From Pseudomonas sp. NFACC02 (GTDB taxonomy: Bacteria; Pseudomonadota; Gammaproteobacteria; Pseudomonadales; Pseudomonadaceae): DNA of 64,000 nucleotides. Under the pieces are notes generated by a model, which worked only from the letters and a program-made list of their open reading frames with translations, was not told where the DNA came from and made no database searches. The stretch is from NCBI RefSeq assembly GCF_900110765.1, contig NZ_FOEO01000018.1:1-64000 (forward strand). Reading direction: 5' to 3'. The position numbers and the translations under genes are program-made. Shown piece by piece: positions 63,841-64,000 of this stretch (position 1 is its first letter; the number at the start of each line of letters is the position of its first letter).

Positions 63841-64000
63841 ATGGAGAGCACCAAGATAGCCGTCATGCTGGCGTTGACTTCGGTACTGATGCCCCTGAGT
63901 TTGAGCGCATGGCAATGGCACAAACGCAATTTCGCCGCCCTGTGCCATCAATGGACCTTCAGGACCAGGCACCTCCTGAGCCTGCATCAAGAACGCATCT
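63841..64000 (+). CDS. Possible 5' end of a membrane-anchored protein (partial)
   Basis: An open frame from ATG 63841 runs to the window edge. It reads MESTKIAVMLALTSVLMPLS then LSAWQWHKRNFAALCHQW, with a hydrophobic N-terminal part that could be a signal anchor, and high GC at third positions. There is no clear ribosome-binding site and no domain. It may be chance; the stretch 63736-63840 holds nothing else. Confidence 0.25.
   Translation, partial: MESTKIAVMLALTSVLMPLSLSAWQWHKRNFAALCHQWTFRTRHLLSLHQERI

Overview
The window is a piece of a Pseudomonas chromosome, most likely from the P. fluorescens/putida/syringae lineages. Evidence: high-GC third positions; MvaT (a pseudomonad-specific H-NS functional analogue); a TtgABC/MexAB-OprM efflux operon with a TtgR-type repressor and a recognisable TtgR operator; a pca cluster with PcaR operators; an OprC-type copper receptor; REP/REPIN-like repeats. 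From memory, the order efflux operon - pca cluster - phosphate transporter - purU - mvaT resembles P. putida. No rRNA, tRNA, CRISPR array, prophage or intact insertion sequence was recognised.

Layout. 0-8.7 kb: the tail of a 13-residue-repeat protein, a flavin reductase-like protein, an ABM-domain protein beside an AraC regulator with a striking inverted motif between them, a ThDP enzyme of the AruI/acetolactate synthase family divergent from a LysR regulator, an EmrB/QacA-type exporter and a periplasmic double-Cache protein. 9-15.7 kb: ttgR and the divergent ttgABC tripartite efflux operon. 15.8-22.4 kb: a REPIN, then pcaR-pcaI-pcaJ-pcaF-pcaT-pcaD on the minus strand. This covers the lower beta-ketoadipate pathway (enol-lactone to succinyl-CoA plus acetyl-CoA), with pcaB, pcaC and pcaGH absent here. 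22.4-33 kb: a gene-poor stretch with an orphan terminator and hairpins, a small charged protein, the PitA-type phosphate transporter, a HerA-like ATPase, an overlapping glycosyltransferase / DUF2334 deacetylase-like / LPG-synthase-TM-like operon, purU, mvaT and sbcB. 33-38 kb: an overlapping RDD - SpoIIM - DUF4129 - DUF4350 membrane operon without the MoxR and DUF58 partners often found with such genes. 38-44 kb: a tandem universal stress protein divergent from a yhiI-rbbA-yhhJ-like transporter operon, with two Anr/FNR-like boxes between them. 44-50 kb: a MerR regulator with a DUF2938 membrane protein, then a polar amino acid ABC transporter, a cystathionine beta-lyase-like enzyme and a LysR regulator. 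50-53 kb: an OprC-type receptor with two DUF2946 proteins. 53-64 kb: an accessory-looking region of small regulator/oxidoreductase pairs with several long gene-free gaps.

The genes do not form one large system; the window is a series of small self-regulated modules. The most interesting under-described ones are the three-gene glycosyltransferase/deacetylase/flippase-like operon, the reduced SpoIIM-DUF4129-DUF4350 operon, the MerR-DUF2938 unit, the OprC-DUF2946 set and the TetR/saccharopine-dehydrogenase-like pair with twin palindromes. All functions come from reading motifs and remembered family features; no database search was run.
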